DNA of 64,000 bases from F23-B02 sp963613665 (lineage in GTDB: Bacteria > Bacillota > Clostridia > Oscillospirales > Oscillospiraceae). Within the stretch, counting starts at the first letter, position 1, and the number at the start of each line of letters is the position of its first letter. The stretch spans positions 26,206 through 90,205 of the forward strand of contig CAVEAL010000007.1 in NCBI GenBank assembly GCA_963613665.1. Direction: 5' to 3'. The translations under genes were made by a program, and so were the position numbers. The notes under the pieces are model-generated. The model was not told where the DNA came from. It saw only the letters and a program-made list of their open reading frames with translations, and did no database searches. Shown here piece by piece: positions 53,739 to 62,524 of this stretch.

Positions 53739-54040
53739 TTAAATTTGATAACACCTCATCCGGCTTCCCCTCAAGGGAAAGGCTTTTTCAGAGGCGCTGC
53801 CGCGCAGTACCGATACGTTTTTTGCGGTGTCCCGACCGGAAGCTGCGGTAAAAACCGTGACAGAGGAAGGCAGATGTCAACATTACTGCGCACTTGCATT
53901 ACGCGAAACGTTTTTGTTTCCTCCGTCGTTTCGATACCGGGTTCACGCAATAAACGTATAGGCAGGGAGTTAATGCGCCTCCGAAAAACCGGGCTGACGC
54001 AATATCCGTATAGGCAGGGAGTCAATTCGCCTCCGAAAAA
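53739..54040. repeat. Composite intergenic repeat overlapping the hypA 3' end
   Basis: AAATTTGATAACACCTCATC and GGCTTCCCCTCAAGGGAAAG are followed by GATACGTTTTTTGCGGTGTC, CCGACCGGAAGCTGCGGTAA and GATACCGGGTTCACGCAATA, then two copies of GTATAGGCAGGGAGT. The block ends with GCCTCCGAAAAAACG, which is antisense to the last codons of hypA (F-S-E-A-N-stop). Confidence 0.7.
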
Positions 54041-54375
54041 ACGTGGATCTCGCGGATGAGGAAGTCCTTGCCGGAGAGAACGGTTTTTTCAAAGCTGCCG
54101 CAGTTGGGGCAGTAGCCCTCGTGCTCGACGACGTTGAACAGCTCGTTGCACTCGTCGCACTCGGCCATGCCGGGCACGACGTTGATGATGAGCCTGGTGT
54201 CTTTCAGAAAGGTGTCCGCGACCACGACAGGGTAGAGCTCCTCGACGTACTTCGGGATGACCAGCGACAGCTCGCCGATATCCAGAACGATCTCGGCCAC
54301 CTCGTCGATGCCGTTTTCCCTTGCAAAATCGGTGACGGTCTTTACCATTGAGCGGACGACGCCTATCTCATGCAT
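54022..54375 (-). CDS. hypA: HypA/HybF-type nickel metallochaperone
   Basis: 117 residues. MHEIGVVRSMVKTV has the Ni-binding N-terminal Met-His-Glu. EIVLDIGELSLVIPKYVEELYPVVVADTFLKDTRLIINVVPGMAECDEC and YCPNCGS carry the two CxxC zinc knuckles. HypA hands nickel to hydrogenase large subunits. No hydrogenase or other hyp gene is visible; its neighbour 11 nt upstream is a Fe-S flavoprotein. The last residues FSEAN lie within an intergenic repeat, so the normal C-terminus may have been altered. The start is ATG 54375; the frame is open further upstream but overlaps the neighbour. Confidence 0.92.
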   Translation of the reverse strand: MHEIGVVRSMVKTVTDFARENGIDEVAEIVLDIGELSLVIPKYVEELYPVVVADTFLKDTRLIINVVPGMAECDECNELFNVVEHEGYCPNCGSFEKTVLSGKDFLIREIHVFSEAN

Positions 54376-54386
54376 GGCGGACTCCC

Positions 54387-57038
54387 TTACTTTCTGGCTA
54401 TCTTCTTGGTGACGAGCTTTGCGACCGCCGCCGGAGCATTGCCTGCCGCGCCGAGCAGCGCCTTGAAGTAGGGCGCGCCGACATAATCGCTGACCTTTTC
54501 GAGCCTGATGGCGTCGAACTTGCACTTGGTGGTGCAGATGCCGCAGCCCACGCAGAGGCTCTCGTCAACGACCGCTGCGCCGCAGCCGAGGCAGCGCGAG
54601 GTCTCGATCTTCATCTGCTCCTCGGTGAAGGTGCCGCGCAGATCGCTGAAGGTCTTCTTCGCCTCCCTGGCCGAGCCCGCTGCGGCCTTCTGCCGCGGCG
54701 CGGTGTCAAAGCCGGCGACGGAGATGCCGGCGGTGGCGGTGTTCATTGCCTTATAGTCGCGCCTGTCGCGGCCGATGACCTGCGACTGGCCGGGATGCAC
54801 ATAGCGGTGGATGGAGATCGCGCCCTCCTTGCCTGCCGCGATCGCGTCGATGGCAAACTTCGGGCCGGTGACCGCGTCGCCGCCGGCGAACACGTCGGGC
54901 ACGCTGGTCTGCCAGCTGGGCAGGGACACCCTGACCTCGCCCTTTGCGCCGGTCTCGATGCACTTCATGCCGCCGAGATCTATCTTCTGGCCGATGGCGG
55001 AGATGACCGCGGATACCGCGAGAGTCTCAAACTTGCCGGTGCCGACGGGCTTTCCGTCCTTGAGCTCCATGGTCTCGAGCCTGAGCGTCTCCGCCTTGCC
55101 TTCGCCGCTTATCTCGACGGGAGCGGAGAGGAACCTGAACTTCACGCCCTCGGCGATCGCCTCCTCGACCTCGTCGTCCGCTGCGGGCATGGCATCACGG
55201 TCGCGGCGGTAGACAACGGTGGTCTTTGCGCCGAGGCGGACTGCCGCGCGGGCCACGTCGATGGCGACATTGCCGCCGCCGATGACGGCAACGCTCTTGC
55301 CGACTGCGGGCTTTCCGCCGAGGTTCACCTCGCGCAGGAAGTCGATGCCGGTGAATACGCCGTCAAGCTCGTCACCCGGGCAGCCGACCTTCGCGCCCTT
55401 GGACGCGCCGACTGCGAGATAGAAGGCCTTGAAGCCCTTTTTGCGCAGCTCGTCGAGCGAGATATCCCTGCCGACCTCAACGCCGGTCCTGAACTTCACG
55501 CCGAGGTCCTTGAGAACCTTGATCTCGGCATTTATAACGTCCTTCTCGAGGCGGAAGGAGGGGATGCCCATGGTGAGCATGCCGCCGAGAGCCTTTTCCT
55601 TTTCGTATACGGTCACGGGGTAGCCCTTGACGGCGAGGTAGTACGCGCAGCTCAGACCGGCGGGGCCTGCGCCGATAACGGCGATCTTTTCCCCATAGGG
55701 CTTGCCGAGCTGGTTGACCATCTTCGGCACGAAGCGGTGCTTTGCCTCGAGATCCTTTTCGGCAATGAATTTTTTGATATCGTCGATCGCAATGGGCGAG
55801 TCGATGTCGCCGCGGGTGCAGGCGTCCTCGCAGGCCTTGTTGCAGATGCGGCCGCAGACGGCGGGGAAGGGGTTTTCCTTCTTTATGAGCTCAAGAGCCT
55901 CGGTGTAGCGGCCCTGAGAGGCGAGCTTTATGTAGCCCTGAACGGGAACGTGCGCCGGGCACTGCGCTTTGCAGGGAGCCGTGCCGGAGGGCATGACGTC
56001 GGTGCGGTTGGTGCGGTAATCGACGTTGTAGCTGCTCTTGTCCCAGGGCACTTCCTTATCCGACTGATACGCGTCGGAAACGTGCGGATCGCTCGTGCAC
56101 AGCTTCTGGCCGAGTCTGACGGCGTTGGGCTGGCAGTTTTCCACGCACTGGCCGCAGGCGACGCACTTGTCCTTATCGACCCTTGCGATGAAGTTCGAGC
56201 TCACGCCCTCGGGGGCGCGGAACATCTCGGTTATGCGCAGCGCGTAGCAGGAGCAGCCGCAGCAGTTGCAGATGGCGGTGACGCCGTCGAAGCCGGGGGC
56301 CTGGTTCACGTCGTGGACAAGACCGTTATCCTCGGCGCGCTTGAGTATCTCGTAGGCCTCCTCCTTGCTGATGAGGCGGTGCTCGCCGTTTTTGGAGAAG
56401 TTTATGGCATTGTCGTTGAGGTACATGCACATATCCTCTTCCAGATGGCCGCAGCCCTCGCCCATGAGCCTGCGCGAACGGCGGCAGGAGCAGGGGCCGA
56501 CGGAGATCGCCGTTGCGTTTTCGATGATGGTCGAAAGCTCGTCGTAGGACGCTCTGTGGCTGTTGTTCTCGATGGCGCTCATGACGGGCATGACGCGCAT
56601 GAAGTTCACGCCGCCGCCGAGCACGGGAGCGAGCATGCCGACGCGGATGCGGGTGTACTCCTCAAAGCAGACCGCAAGGTCGGGGTACTTCTCGCACTGT
56701 TCGCGGTTGCCGAGTATGCCCTCCATGATGCCGGGCACCCAGATGGGGTAGTAGTAGAACGGCTCTTCGCCGTGGTAGCGCACGCGTATGACGCCTGCCT
56801 TGACGAGCTTATCGCACTGCTGCTGCGTAAACTCGACGCTCTTTTTCGCCTTCTTCGCCAGATCCTCGACGGAGAAGTCCTTCTCAAGGCGCATACGCAT
56901 CATTACCGCGCACATATCGTCGTCAACGATGGGTGCAAGGATCCTGTACTCGGGATCCTTATAGGTGATGCCGGTGTAGGTCAGGCTCTCAAGACTAATC
57001 TTGGATGCCAGTGCAAGGATGTTCGGTCTGTTTGCCAT
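54387..57038 (-). CDS. Large Fe-S/FAD NAD(P)H oxidoreductase (GltD/NfnB-like core with extra cluster domains)
   Basis: 883 residues; AGGGGG precedes ATG 57038. An N-terminal domain of about 300 residues includes a helix-turn-helix-like stretch (FSVEDLAKKAKKSVEFTQQQCDKLVKAGVI) and Cys-rich PCSCRRSRRLMGEGCGHLEEDMC and CNCCGCSC. Then come a ferredoxin CVACGQCVENCQPNAV (about 291-306), GltD-type APCKAQCPAHV and CGRICNKACEDAC (about 350-400), FAD loop GAGPAGLSCAYYLAVKG (about 450), NAD(P) loop GGGNVAIDVARAA (about 583), GGDAVTGPKFAIDAIAAGKEGA and a C-terminal ferredoxin CVGCGICTTKC (about 835). Probable role: electron transfer between NAD(P)H and ferredoxin-like carriers; bifurcation is possible but not shown. 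Partner subunits are not adjacent. Confidence 0.88.
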   Translation of the reverse strand: MANRPNILALASKISLESLTYTGITYKDPEYRILAPIVDDDMCAVMMRMRLEKDFSVEDLAKKAKKSVEFTQQQCDKLVKAGVIRVRYHGEEPFYYYPIWVPGIMEGILGNREQCEKYPDLAVCFEEYTRIRVGMLAPVLGGGVNFMRVMPVMSAIENNSHRASYDELSTIIENATAISVGPCSCRRSRRLMGEGCGHLEEDMCMYLNDNAINFSKNGEHRLISKEEAYEILKRAEDNGLVHDVNQAPGFDGVTAICNCCGCSCYALRITEMFRAPEGVSSNFIARVDKDKCVACGQCVENCQPNAVRLGQKLCTSDPHVSDAYQSDKEVPWDKSSYNVDYRTNRTDVMPSGTAPCKAQCPAHVPVQGYIKLASQGRYTEALELIKKENPFPAVCGRICNKACEDACTRGDIDSPIAIDDIKKFIAEKDLEAKHRFVPKMVNQLGKPYGEKIAVIGAGPAGLSCAYYLAVKGYPVTVYEKEKALGGMLTMGIPSFRLEKDVINAEIKVLKDLGVKFRTGVEVGRDISLDELRKKGFKAFYLAVGASKGAKVGCPGDELDGVFTGIDFLREVNLGGKPAVGKSVAVIGGGNVAIDVARAAVRLGAKTTVVYRRDRDAMPAADDEVEEAIAEGVKFRFLSAPVEISGEGKAETLRLETMELKDGKPVGTGKFETLAVSAVISAIGQKIDLGGMKCIETGAKGEVRVSLPSWQTSVPDVFAGGDAVTGPKFAIDAIAAGKEGAISIHRYVHPGQSQVIGRDRRDYKAMNTATAGISVAGFDTAPRQKAAAGSAREAKKTFSDLRGTFTEEQMKIETSRCLGCGAAVVDESLCVGCGICTTKCKFDAIRLEKVSDYVGAPYFKALLGAAGNAPAAVAKLVTKKIARK

Positions 57039-57808
57039 AATGTTTCCCCCTATAGTTTTTTGATTATAATATGTATCTTCTTATATATCTTCGCATTTAT
57101 ATAGGTCTAAGATACTTTATATCATACAAGCAGGCACATTGTCAATTATTTAGCGCTGCCAAAAGCTGCCTTGAAATTGAACTGCACATACTTATGTGCC
57201 GAAAGCACGTTAAAAAAGCCGCAAACCCCCTGAACTGCACGATTATCTGCTCAAAACAAATATCTTCCACGAGTTTTCTGCACTTGTGCAAAAAGTTTAA
57301 AATTTTGCACTATTTAATTTTTACAGATTAATTTTTGATTTTTTTCGAATATTTTTAATCCGTTTTAGTTAAAATGACGAAAAAGACTGCTTCGTTTGCT
57401 TTTTAACATGCGAACTTTATGGATTTTTTAGCGCAAATGTTGACGCATTGTAAACGTACATGTAAAATATGCATGCGTTTTGAAAAAGCCATAACTTAAA
57501 CCTCATAGTGCAAGACAATTCCGCAGGCCTCTCCTCTTGCGGAATGCAGCGACGGTAAAGCCCGTTCGCCTGTCTGCCGCGGCAAAGATCATTTTCCCGA
57601 TGAGCCCTGTTGCCCAAGGAATTGTTTTTTATAAACCTTTCCTTCGGCGTAACGGGGACTTTGTTTTGACTTTAACGATGCGCGCATGAGAGAGTACATT
57701 TTCCTGACATTCCGCTCCCCGATCGAGGAGCTTACGGGCGCGGACGGGCGATGTAATATACTTGGCAACAAGCCAAAATCGAAGAATAAAGAGAAAAGGA
57801 AAATCATT
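57039..57808. other. Intergenic region between divergent genes
   Basis: Holds the promoter of the flavoprotein gene (57116-57145). Between about 57160 and 57440 it is AT-rich without a clear frame. ATTCCGCA/TGCGGAAT near 57519-57546 forms a hairpin. A good promoter for the YkvI-like gene was not identified with confidence. Confidence 0.4.
57116..57145 (-). promoter_or_regulatory. Sigma-A promoter of the flavoprotein gene
   Basis: On the minus strand TTGACA (57145-57140), an 18-nt spacer, and TATAAA (57121-57116). The leader is about 70 nt. A second TATAAT lies nearer the gene (about 57063-57068) without a matching -35. Confidence 0.7.
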
Positions 57809-59014
57809 ATGAACAACAAAGCAGCCAAGGGCACATGGGCGGCCGCGTTTACCGTAGCCTCCGTGTGGTTCGGCACCCACGTAGGCGGCGGCTTCGCCTC
57901 CGGCAACCAGGTAGTCAGTTACTTCTCGCAGTACGGCATTTGGGCCGCTGCACTCCCCATTGTTGCAATGGGTCTTCTCGCACTTGTAATGTACACCGTT
58001 ATGAAGTTTGCAAAGCTCAGCGGTTTCACAAACTATAAAGATACCTTCTCGGCTCTGTATCCGAAGCCCTGGATGGAGGTCTTCTTCGAGATATTCTACA
58101 TCGTCATCCTGCTGGCAGCCGTCGCGGCCGCAGTTGCAGGCGCCGGCGAGGTCCTTGCCAACTTCTTCGGCATTGACTATTCCGTGACCGCAAACAAGAT
58201 CATCTTCAACCTCATCATCGTTGCGGTCCTCATCATCCTGAGCATTTTCGGCGTTAAGCTCGTTATCGCAGCTTCCACCGTTCTTTCCATAGCGATCCTC
58301 ATCTCCACCGCAGTCGTCGTCATCGCCGGCTTTGCCGCAGACTTCGACGCTATCAGCACTCAGCTCCTGGCCGCAGACGGCCTCGAGAAGGCGGCCTATG
58401 CTGACAATGCCGGTCAGGCCATCTGGCGCGGCGTTCTGGTCTACGCCGCATTCCAGTGCGTATCCATCCCCGCAATGATCGCCGCAGGCGAGGGCCTGAC
58501 TCTCAAGGGCATCAAGCGTGCAAACATCCTCGGCTGGCTCATGAACGGCCTTGCACTTGCTGCATCGACCGCAATGCTCGCCCGCTGGTATCCCCTCCTC
58601 AAGGCACTTGAGGACGGCGGCGTTGCAGGCTTCACCACCGCTGCAAGCGGCATCCCCAACCAGACCGTTCTTACCCTCGTCGGCATCAAGTGGCTGATGG
58701 TCATCTTCAGCATCCTGCTGTTCAGCGCATTCGTATCCACCAGCGTCACCCTGGTATTCACCATGATCCAGCGCTTCCAGGGCTACTGCCTGCCCAATAC
58801 CATCAAGAGCGAGAAGGTCCGCGGCGTTATCGTCGGCGTTATCGTCATCGCCATCTGCTTTGCACTCTCCCTGCTGGGTCTCGGCAAGATCATCAAGTAC
58901 GCCTACGGCTACGACGGCTACTACGCCATCCTCGTCATCTTCCTGCCCGTGCTGATCTGGGGCGTTCCCAAGGTCAAGAAGCTCGAGGCCGAGAAGAAGG
59001 CAGAACTCGAATAA
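57809..59014 (+). CDS. YkvI-like membrane transporter
   Basis: 401 residues from ATG 57809, with AAAAGGA upstream. About ten to eleven hydrophobic helices. The start AAFTVASVWFGTHVGGGFASGNQVVSYF, with a broken first helix rich in Gly, is the signature of the YkvI family, distant relatives of LeuT-fold amino-acid transporters. KTNYK-like loops and GRGVLVYAAF-type segments (WRGVLVYAAFQCVSIPAMIAAGEGL) follow. The substrate is unknown. Two ketopantoate-reductase-like genes follow on the same strand, suggesting transport of a keto or hydroxy acid (inference). Confidence 0.85.
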   Translation: MNNKAAKGTWAAAFTVASVWFGTHVGGGFASGNQVVSYFSQYGIWAAALPIVAMGLLALVMYTVMKFAKLSGFTNYKDTFSALYPKPWMEVFFEIFYIVILLAAVAAAVAGAGEVLANFFGIDYSVTANKIIFNLIIVAVLIILSIFGVKLVIAASTVLSIAILISTAVVVIAGFAADFDAISTQLLAADGLEKAAYADNAGQAIWRGVLVYAAFQCVSIPAMIAAGEGLTLKGIKRANILGWLMNGLALAASTAMLARWYPLLKALEDGGVAGFTTAASGIPNQTVLTLVGIKWLMVIFSILLFSAFVSTSVTLVFTMIQRFQGYCLPNTIKSEKVRGVIVGVIVIAICFALSLLGLGKIIKYAYGYDGYYAILVIFLPVLIWGVPKVKKLEAEKKAELE

Positions 59015-59026
59015 TCGGATTATATT

Positions 59027-59056
59027 CAAACACCACCGGGTTCCCGGTGGTGTTTG
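59027..59056 (+). terminator. Intercistronic hairpin after the transporter gene
   Basis: CAAACACCACCGGG and CCGGTGGTGTTTG pair around a very short loop. There is no full T-run, so it may only reduce read-through or stabilise the upstream RNA. Confidence 0.55.
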
Positions 59057-59071
59057 GTAAGGTGAAAGATA

Positions 59072-60025
59072 ATGAAAATAGCCATGATCGGCTCCGGCGC
59101 AGCCGGCAGCGTTTTTGCTTCATATCTTAATAAGGGCGGCGCCGAGCTCTGGCTCGTTGACCGCTACAAGGCACACATGGACAAGGTCGCCGAAAGCGGC
59201 ATGACCTTCGTCACCCCCTCCGGCGAGGAGCTCCTCAAGGGCTTTCACACGGCCTGCTCCGCCGAGGATATCGGCCTTATGGACATGGTCATACTCATGG
59301 TCAAGGCCACGCAGACCGACGGCATCATGCCCTCGGTGCTGCCCTGCATAGGCAGTGAAACCGTCGTCGTTTCCCTGCAAAACGGCATCGGCAACGACGA
59401 TGTGCTTAAAAAGTATGTCCCCGCGGACAGAATACTGTACGGCTTCGGCACGATAGGCACGGAGCTGCCCGAGCCGGGCAAATGCGTATCAAAGCCCGAA
59501 AGCGGAGTCATCATGCGCTTCGGCGCCTCGGAAAACGATCCCGTTTCCGAAAAGGCCGGCAGGGCGCTGGAAAAGTGCTTCTGCGACGGCGGCTGCCTGA
59601 CGAGCTTTGAAAAGGATATCCGCCCCTTCGTATGGAAAAAGGCGATATCCAACAGCGGCTACAACACACTCTCCGCGCTCACGCGGCTCAAGGTCGGCCC
59701 CATGCTCGACTGCGGGACGGGCGTTGAGCTCATAAAAAGCGTATGGGCAGAGGGCTGCGCAGTGGCCGGGGCGCTCACGGGCGTCGATCTCTGGAGCGAG
59801 ATGCTCGAGGAGCTTCCGCGGCTCAGAGAGGGCTTTGCAGGATATTACCCCTCCATGGCACAGGATGTGCTCATACACCGGCGTCAGACCGAGGTCGGGC
59901 TCCTGAACGGCGCCATAGTGCGCTATGGGCGCGAGCTCGGCATCCCCACCCCCGTCAACGAGGCGCTGACGCTTATGATACAGACAATTCAGCAAAACTA
60001 CGACAAGCAGTATTGCGAAAAATAA
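59072..60025 (+). CDS. Ketopantoate reductase (PanE/ApbA) family protein, copy 1
   Basis: 317 residues. MKIAMIGSGAAGSVFASYLNKGGAELWLVDRYKAHMDKV is the Rossmann NADPH site of the ApbA/PanE family; VILMVKATQTDGIMPSVLP, VSLQNGIGNDDVLKKY, FVWKKAISNSGYNTLSALT (catalytic Lys) and SMAQDVLIHRRQTEVGLLNGAIVRYG with the conserved acidic residue follow. The reaction would be NADPH-dependent reduction of a 2-keto acid. The presence of two copies behind a transporter makes a catabolic role more likely than pantothenate synthesis (inference). Confidence 0.9.
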   Translation: MKIAMIGSGAAGSVFASYLNKGGAELWLVDRYKAHMDKVAESGMTFVTPSGEELLKGFHTACSAEDIGLMDMVILMVKATQTDGIMPSVLPCIGSETVVVSLQNGIGNDDVLKKYVPADRILYGFGTIGTELPEPGKCVSKPESGVIMRFGASENDPVSEKAGRALEKCFCDGGCLTSFEKDIRPFVWKKAISNSGYNTLSALTRLKVGPMLDCGTGVELIKSVWAEGCAVAGALTGVDLWSEMLEELPRLREGFAGYYPSMAQDVLIHRRQTEVGLLNGAIVRYGRELGIPTPVNEALTLMIQTIQQNYDKQYCEK

Positions 60026-60049
60026 ATTTTAAAAAGGAGACAAAAAATC

Positions 60050-61093
60050 ATGAAAATTGCAATGTACGGTTCCGGCGCAGCAGGCAGCGTTTTTGCTTCT
60101 TATCTTAAAAAGGGCGGCGCAGACATGATCCTCATCGACCGCTATGAGGCACATATGAAGAAGGTCGCAGAGGAAGGCATGCACTTCACCATCCACCAGG
60201 AGGAGAACGGCGCATACACCGACTACAACTACCAGCTCAAGGGCTTCCGCACCTACACCAGCTCCGCAGCAGCCGCAGAGGCTGAGGGCAAGGTCGATGT
60301 CATCATCTACATGACCAAGGCCACCCAGCTCGAGCAGGCCATTCAGGACTCCCTGCCCGTCGTGGGCGACACCACCGTCGCGGTTTCCCTCATCAACGGC
60401 CTCGGCAACGACGACAACCTCTTCAAGGTCTTCCCGAAAGAGCGCTGCGTCATCGGCTCCGGCGTTCTCGGCACCGCACTGCCCGAGCCCGGCCACTGCG
60501 TATCCACTCCTGCCGGCGGCGTTCAGATGAACTTCGGCGGCGCTGTCAGAAGCGAGCTCAACGACGCTGCATGCGCAGAGATGCTCAAGTGCTACCGCGA
60601 TGGCGGCTGCGATGCATACTGGCGCGACGGCGAGCCGGGCACCGACAACAACATCTACAAGTTCATCTGGAAAAAGGTCTGCGTCAACGCAACCGTCAAC
60701 ACCGTCTGCGCAGTCCTGCGTCTGAAGATCGGTGAGGTCGAGGCTGATCCCTGGGGCCAGCAGCTGTTCCACGGCGTCATCCGCGAGACCTGCGCCGTCG
60801 CTACCGCAAAGGGTGTTCCCATGAACGCCGACGAGTTCATCGCTCACGATCATGCCGACATCGTCACCAACATCGGCGACTACTACCCCTCCATGTGCCA
60901 GGACGCTCTGTTCCATCAGCGTCAGACCGAGATCGACGTTCTCAACGGCAAGATCTCCGAGTACGGCAAGCAGCTCGGCATCGCAACTCCGACCTGCGAC
61001 ATCCTCACCAAGGTCGTCCACTGCATCCAGGACAACTACGCAAACCAGTACTTCCAGGATAAAGAGGGCAACGCCTTCCACCTCGGCAAGTAA
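60050..61093 (+). CDS. Ketopantoate reductase (PanE/ApbA) family protein, copy 2
   Basis: 347 residues; AAAAAGGAG precedes the ATG. MKIAMYGSGAAGSVFASYLKKGGADMILIDRYEAHMKKVAEEGMHF is very close to copy 1 over the first 40 residues, then diverges; KFIWKKVCVNATVNTVCAVLRLK holds the catalytic Lys, and SMCQDALFHQRQTEIDVLNGKISEYGKQLG the C-terminal motif. Codon use is strongly biased to C-ending codons, like the transporter gene, suggesting high expression. It is 24 nt after copy 1 and followed by a strong terminator. Confidence 0.9.
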   Translation: MKIAMYGSGAAGSVFASYLKKGGADMILIDRYEAHMKKVAEEGMHFTIHQEENGAYTDYNYQLKGFRTYTSSAAAAEAEGKVDVIIYMTKATQLEQAIQDSLPVVGDTTVAVSLINGLGNDDNLFKVFPKERCVIGSGVLGTALPEPGHCVSTPAGGVQMNFGGAVRSELNDAACAEMLKCYRDGGCDAYWRDGEPGTDNNIYKFIWKKVCVNATVNTVCAVLRLKIGEVEADPWGQQLFHGVIRETCAVATAKGVPMNADEFIAHDHADIVTNIGDYYPSMCQDALFHQRQTEIDVLNGKISEYGKQLGIATPTCDILTKVVHCIQDNYANQYFQDKEGNAFHLGK

Positions 61094-61103
61094 TCTGCGC
61101 ATT

Positions 61104-61136
61104 AAAAATCCCCGACCGCGGTCGGGGATTTTTTTC
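61104..61136 (+). terminator. Terminator of the transporter-reductase operon
   Basis: ATCCCCGACC and GGTCGGGGAT form a 10-bp GC-rich stem with a tiny loop, followed by seven T. Confidence 0.9.
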
Positions 61137-61143
61137 GTTTGTA

Positions 61144-61770
61144 TCACTTTATCATGGCTTCAAGCTTTGAAACGAGGCCGTCAAAAAGCTCTTTGCTGTT
61201 CTCGATTGCGATCTCGGGCTCACGCTTTGTCGTATGAGCAAACACCGGTTCGTTCATCTTCGTCGAGTACACAGCCTTCTGTATGCGCACGGCATCCATC
61301 GCGCACCTTGCAAAATGCACGGCTGCCGAGGCAAAGGGCGCGGCCTCGGCGCTCAGCTTATCGGCGACGGGCTCGAGCGTTTCGGCAAGGCGGACGGACA
61401 TGTAAAACACCTCGTCGATGATGCAGCAGGCCGTGCGGTATGCCGCCTCGAGCGAGGCCTCGTCGGGCTCTGCCTGCGCAAGCAGCTTTTCAAGAGGCTT
61501 TTTCGCCTTGTTCTCCTCATCGATCAGGTGCAGGAAATAAACGCGCAGCTTCTCCGCGTCCTGCTCGGCGTGCAGTATGCCGGCATCCTCGCCGCCGCTC
61601 AGGCGCAGGGCGCGCAGCGCCATGGATGCGGCGCACATTGCCGAGCCCGCGGCGCCGGAGCCGAGGCCGAAAACGCTCTTTGTGTCGGCAATCATCTCCG
61701 AGTAGGCTTTAAGGGTCTTGTCCGCATAGCTTTCGACCATGAGATCCTCAATATTGATTTTTTCTGCCAT
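61144..61770 (-). CDS. Cyclodeaminase/cyclohydrolase (FTCD C-terminal domain) family protein
   Basis: 208 residues from ATG 61770, with AAAGGAAG upstream. It has the all-helical four-helix pattern of the family: GLGSGAAGSAMCAASMALRAL with the Gly-rich folate-site turn, then ILHAEQDAEKLRVYFLHLIDEENKA and ASAAVHFARCAMDAVRIQKAVY. Related proteins are FchA (methenyl-THF cyclohydrolase) and the cyclodeaminase half of FTCD. The usual active-site pattern is only partly present, so the reaction is uncertain. It stands alone, divergent from the THEP1-like gene. Confidence 0.78.
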   Translation of the reverse strand: MAEKINIEDLMVESYADKTLKAYSEMIADTKSVFGLGSGAAGSAMCAASMALRALRLSGGEDAGILHAEQDAEKLRVYFLHLIDEENKAKKPLEKLLAQAEPDEASLEAAYRTACCIIDEVFYMSVRLAETLEPVADKLSAEAAPFASAAVHFARCAMDAVRIQKAVYSTKMNEPVFAHTTKREPEIAIENSKELFDGLVSKLEAMIK

Positions 61771-61788
61771 ATAATATCTTCCTTTCAT

Positions 61789-61817
61789 TTGACAAGTGAA
61801 ATCATCAGCCATATAAT
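61789..61817 (+). promoter_or_regulatory. Consensus sigma-A promoter of the THEP1-like gene
   Basis: TTGACA, a 17-nt spacer and TATAAT, both hexamers perfect. Transcription would start about 45 nt before the ATG. The leftward cyclodeaminase-like gene starts in the same small gap. Confidence 0.85.
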
Positions 61818-61868
61818 TTTAGTTAATAATACAACAATTTTTTGATATTTGCAACAGGAGAGCAAAAA

Positions 61869-62378
61869 ATGAAAATTCTGCTTTGCGGCGATATAAATTC
61901 CGGCAAATCCACGCTCATACGCAGGCTCGTTTCCGACACGGGCCGCAGGGCGCGCGGATATATAACCGTGCGTATGCCGGAGGATCAAAACGGCGTTTCG
62001 CAGGTATACCTCTACGATATATCCGCGCCGCCGGAGAGGATAGAGGACGCGCAGGTCATAATGAGCATCCGCGGCGGCGATATCGAGCGGCATCCCGAGT
62101 ACATGAGCAGCATCGCAGCGCCCATTCTCGAGAGCATTCCCGAGGGCAGCCTCGTCGTGCTCGACGAGCTCGGAACGCTTGAAGAGCACGAGGAGCGCTT
62201 CAAGGCCGCCGTCATGAAAATACTCTCAGGCCCCTATGATGTGCTCGCCTCGGTCAAGGCACGCAACACGCCCTTCCTTCGCGCCGTCCGCAGCCATCCC
62301 GGCTGCGGCCTGTACATCATAACGCCGGAAAACAGAGACGAATTGTATGATCTTCTCAGGAGTGAACACAATATATAG
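61869..62378 (+). CDS. THEP1-like nucleoside-triphosphatase (NTPase_1 family)
   Basis: 169 residues; CAGGAG precedes ATG 61869. KILLCGDINSGKSTLIRRLV holds Walker A (residues about 7-15), GSLVVLDELGTLEEHEERF Walker B (about 96-108), and VLASVKARNTPFLRAV the C-terminal motif. THEP1 enzymes hydrolyse NTPs in vitro and resemble small kinases; the cell role is unknown. No operon partner: a stretch of about 150 nt separates it from the lipoprotein gene. Confidence 0.85.
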   Translation: MKILLCGDINSGKSTLIRRLVSDTGRRARGYITVRMPEDQNGVSQVYLYDISAPPERIEDAQVIMSIRGGDIERHPEYMSSIAAPILESIPEGSLVVLDELGTLEEHEERFKAAVMKILSGPYDVLASVKARNTPFLRAVRSHPGCGLYIITPENRDELYDLLRSEHNI

Positions 62379-62463
62379 CGCTTCCTGTTTCTCTCAGAAA
62401 AAGTGCACAAATTCGGCCTTTGTTTTATGTGAAAAAATTTGCTCTTAAAGTAACAGAATTATG

Positions 62464-62492
62464 TTGACTTAAAGTGTGTGGATTGTTATTCT
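62464..62492 (+). promoter_or_regulatory. Sigma-A promoter of the lipoprotein gene
   Basis: TTGACT, a 17-nt spacer and TATTCT, 33 nt before the ATG. Confidence 0.65.
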
Positions 62493-62524
62493 GTCAATAC
62501 AGTGAAAATTAACAGGGGGCACAT

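Noticed and set aside
54348..57104. 918-codon + strand open frame opposite the flavoprotein
   Set aside because: The translation is low-complexity (Ala, Asp, Gly, Val rich) and antisense to a protein with clear FAD, NAD(P) and Fe-S motifs.
57629..59029. 466-codon minus-strand frame opposite the YkvI-like gene
   Set aside because: Acidic, Cys-rich nonsense translation; the + strand has the coherent membrane protein.
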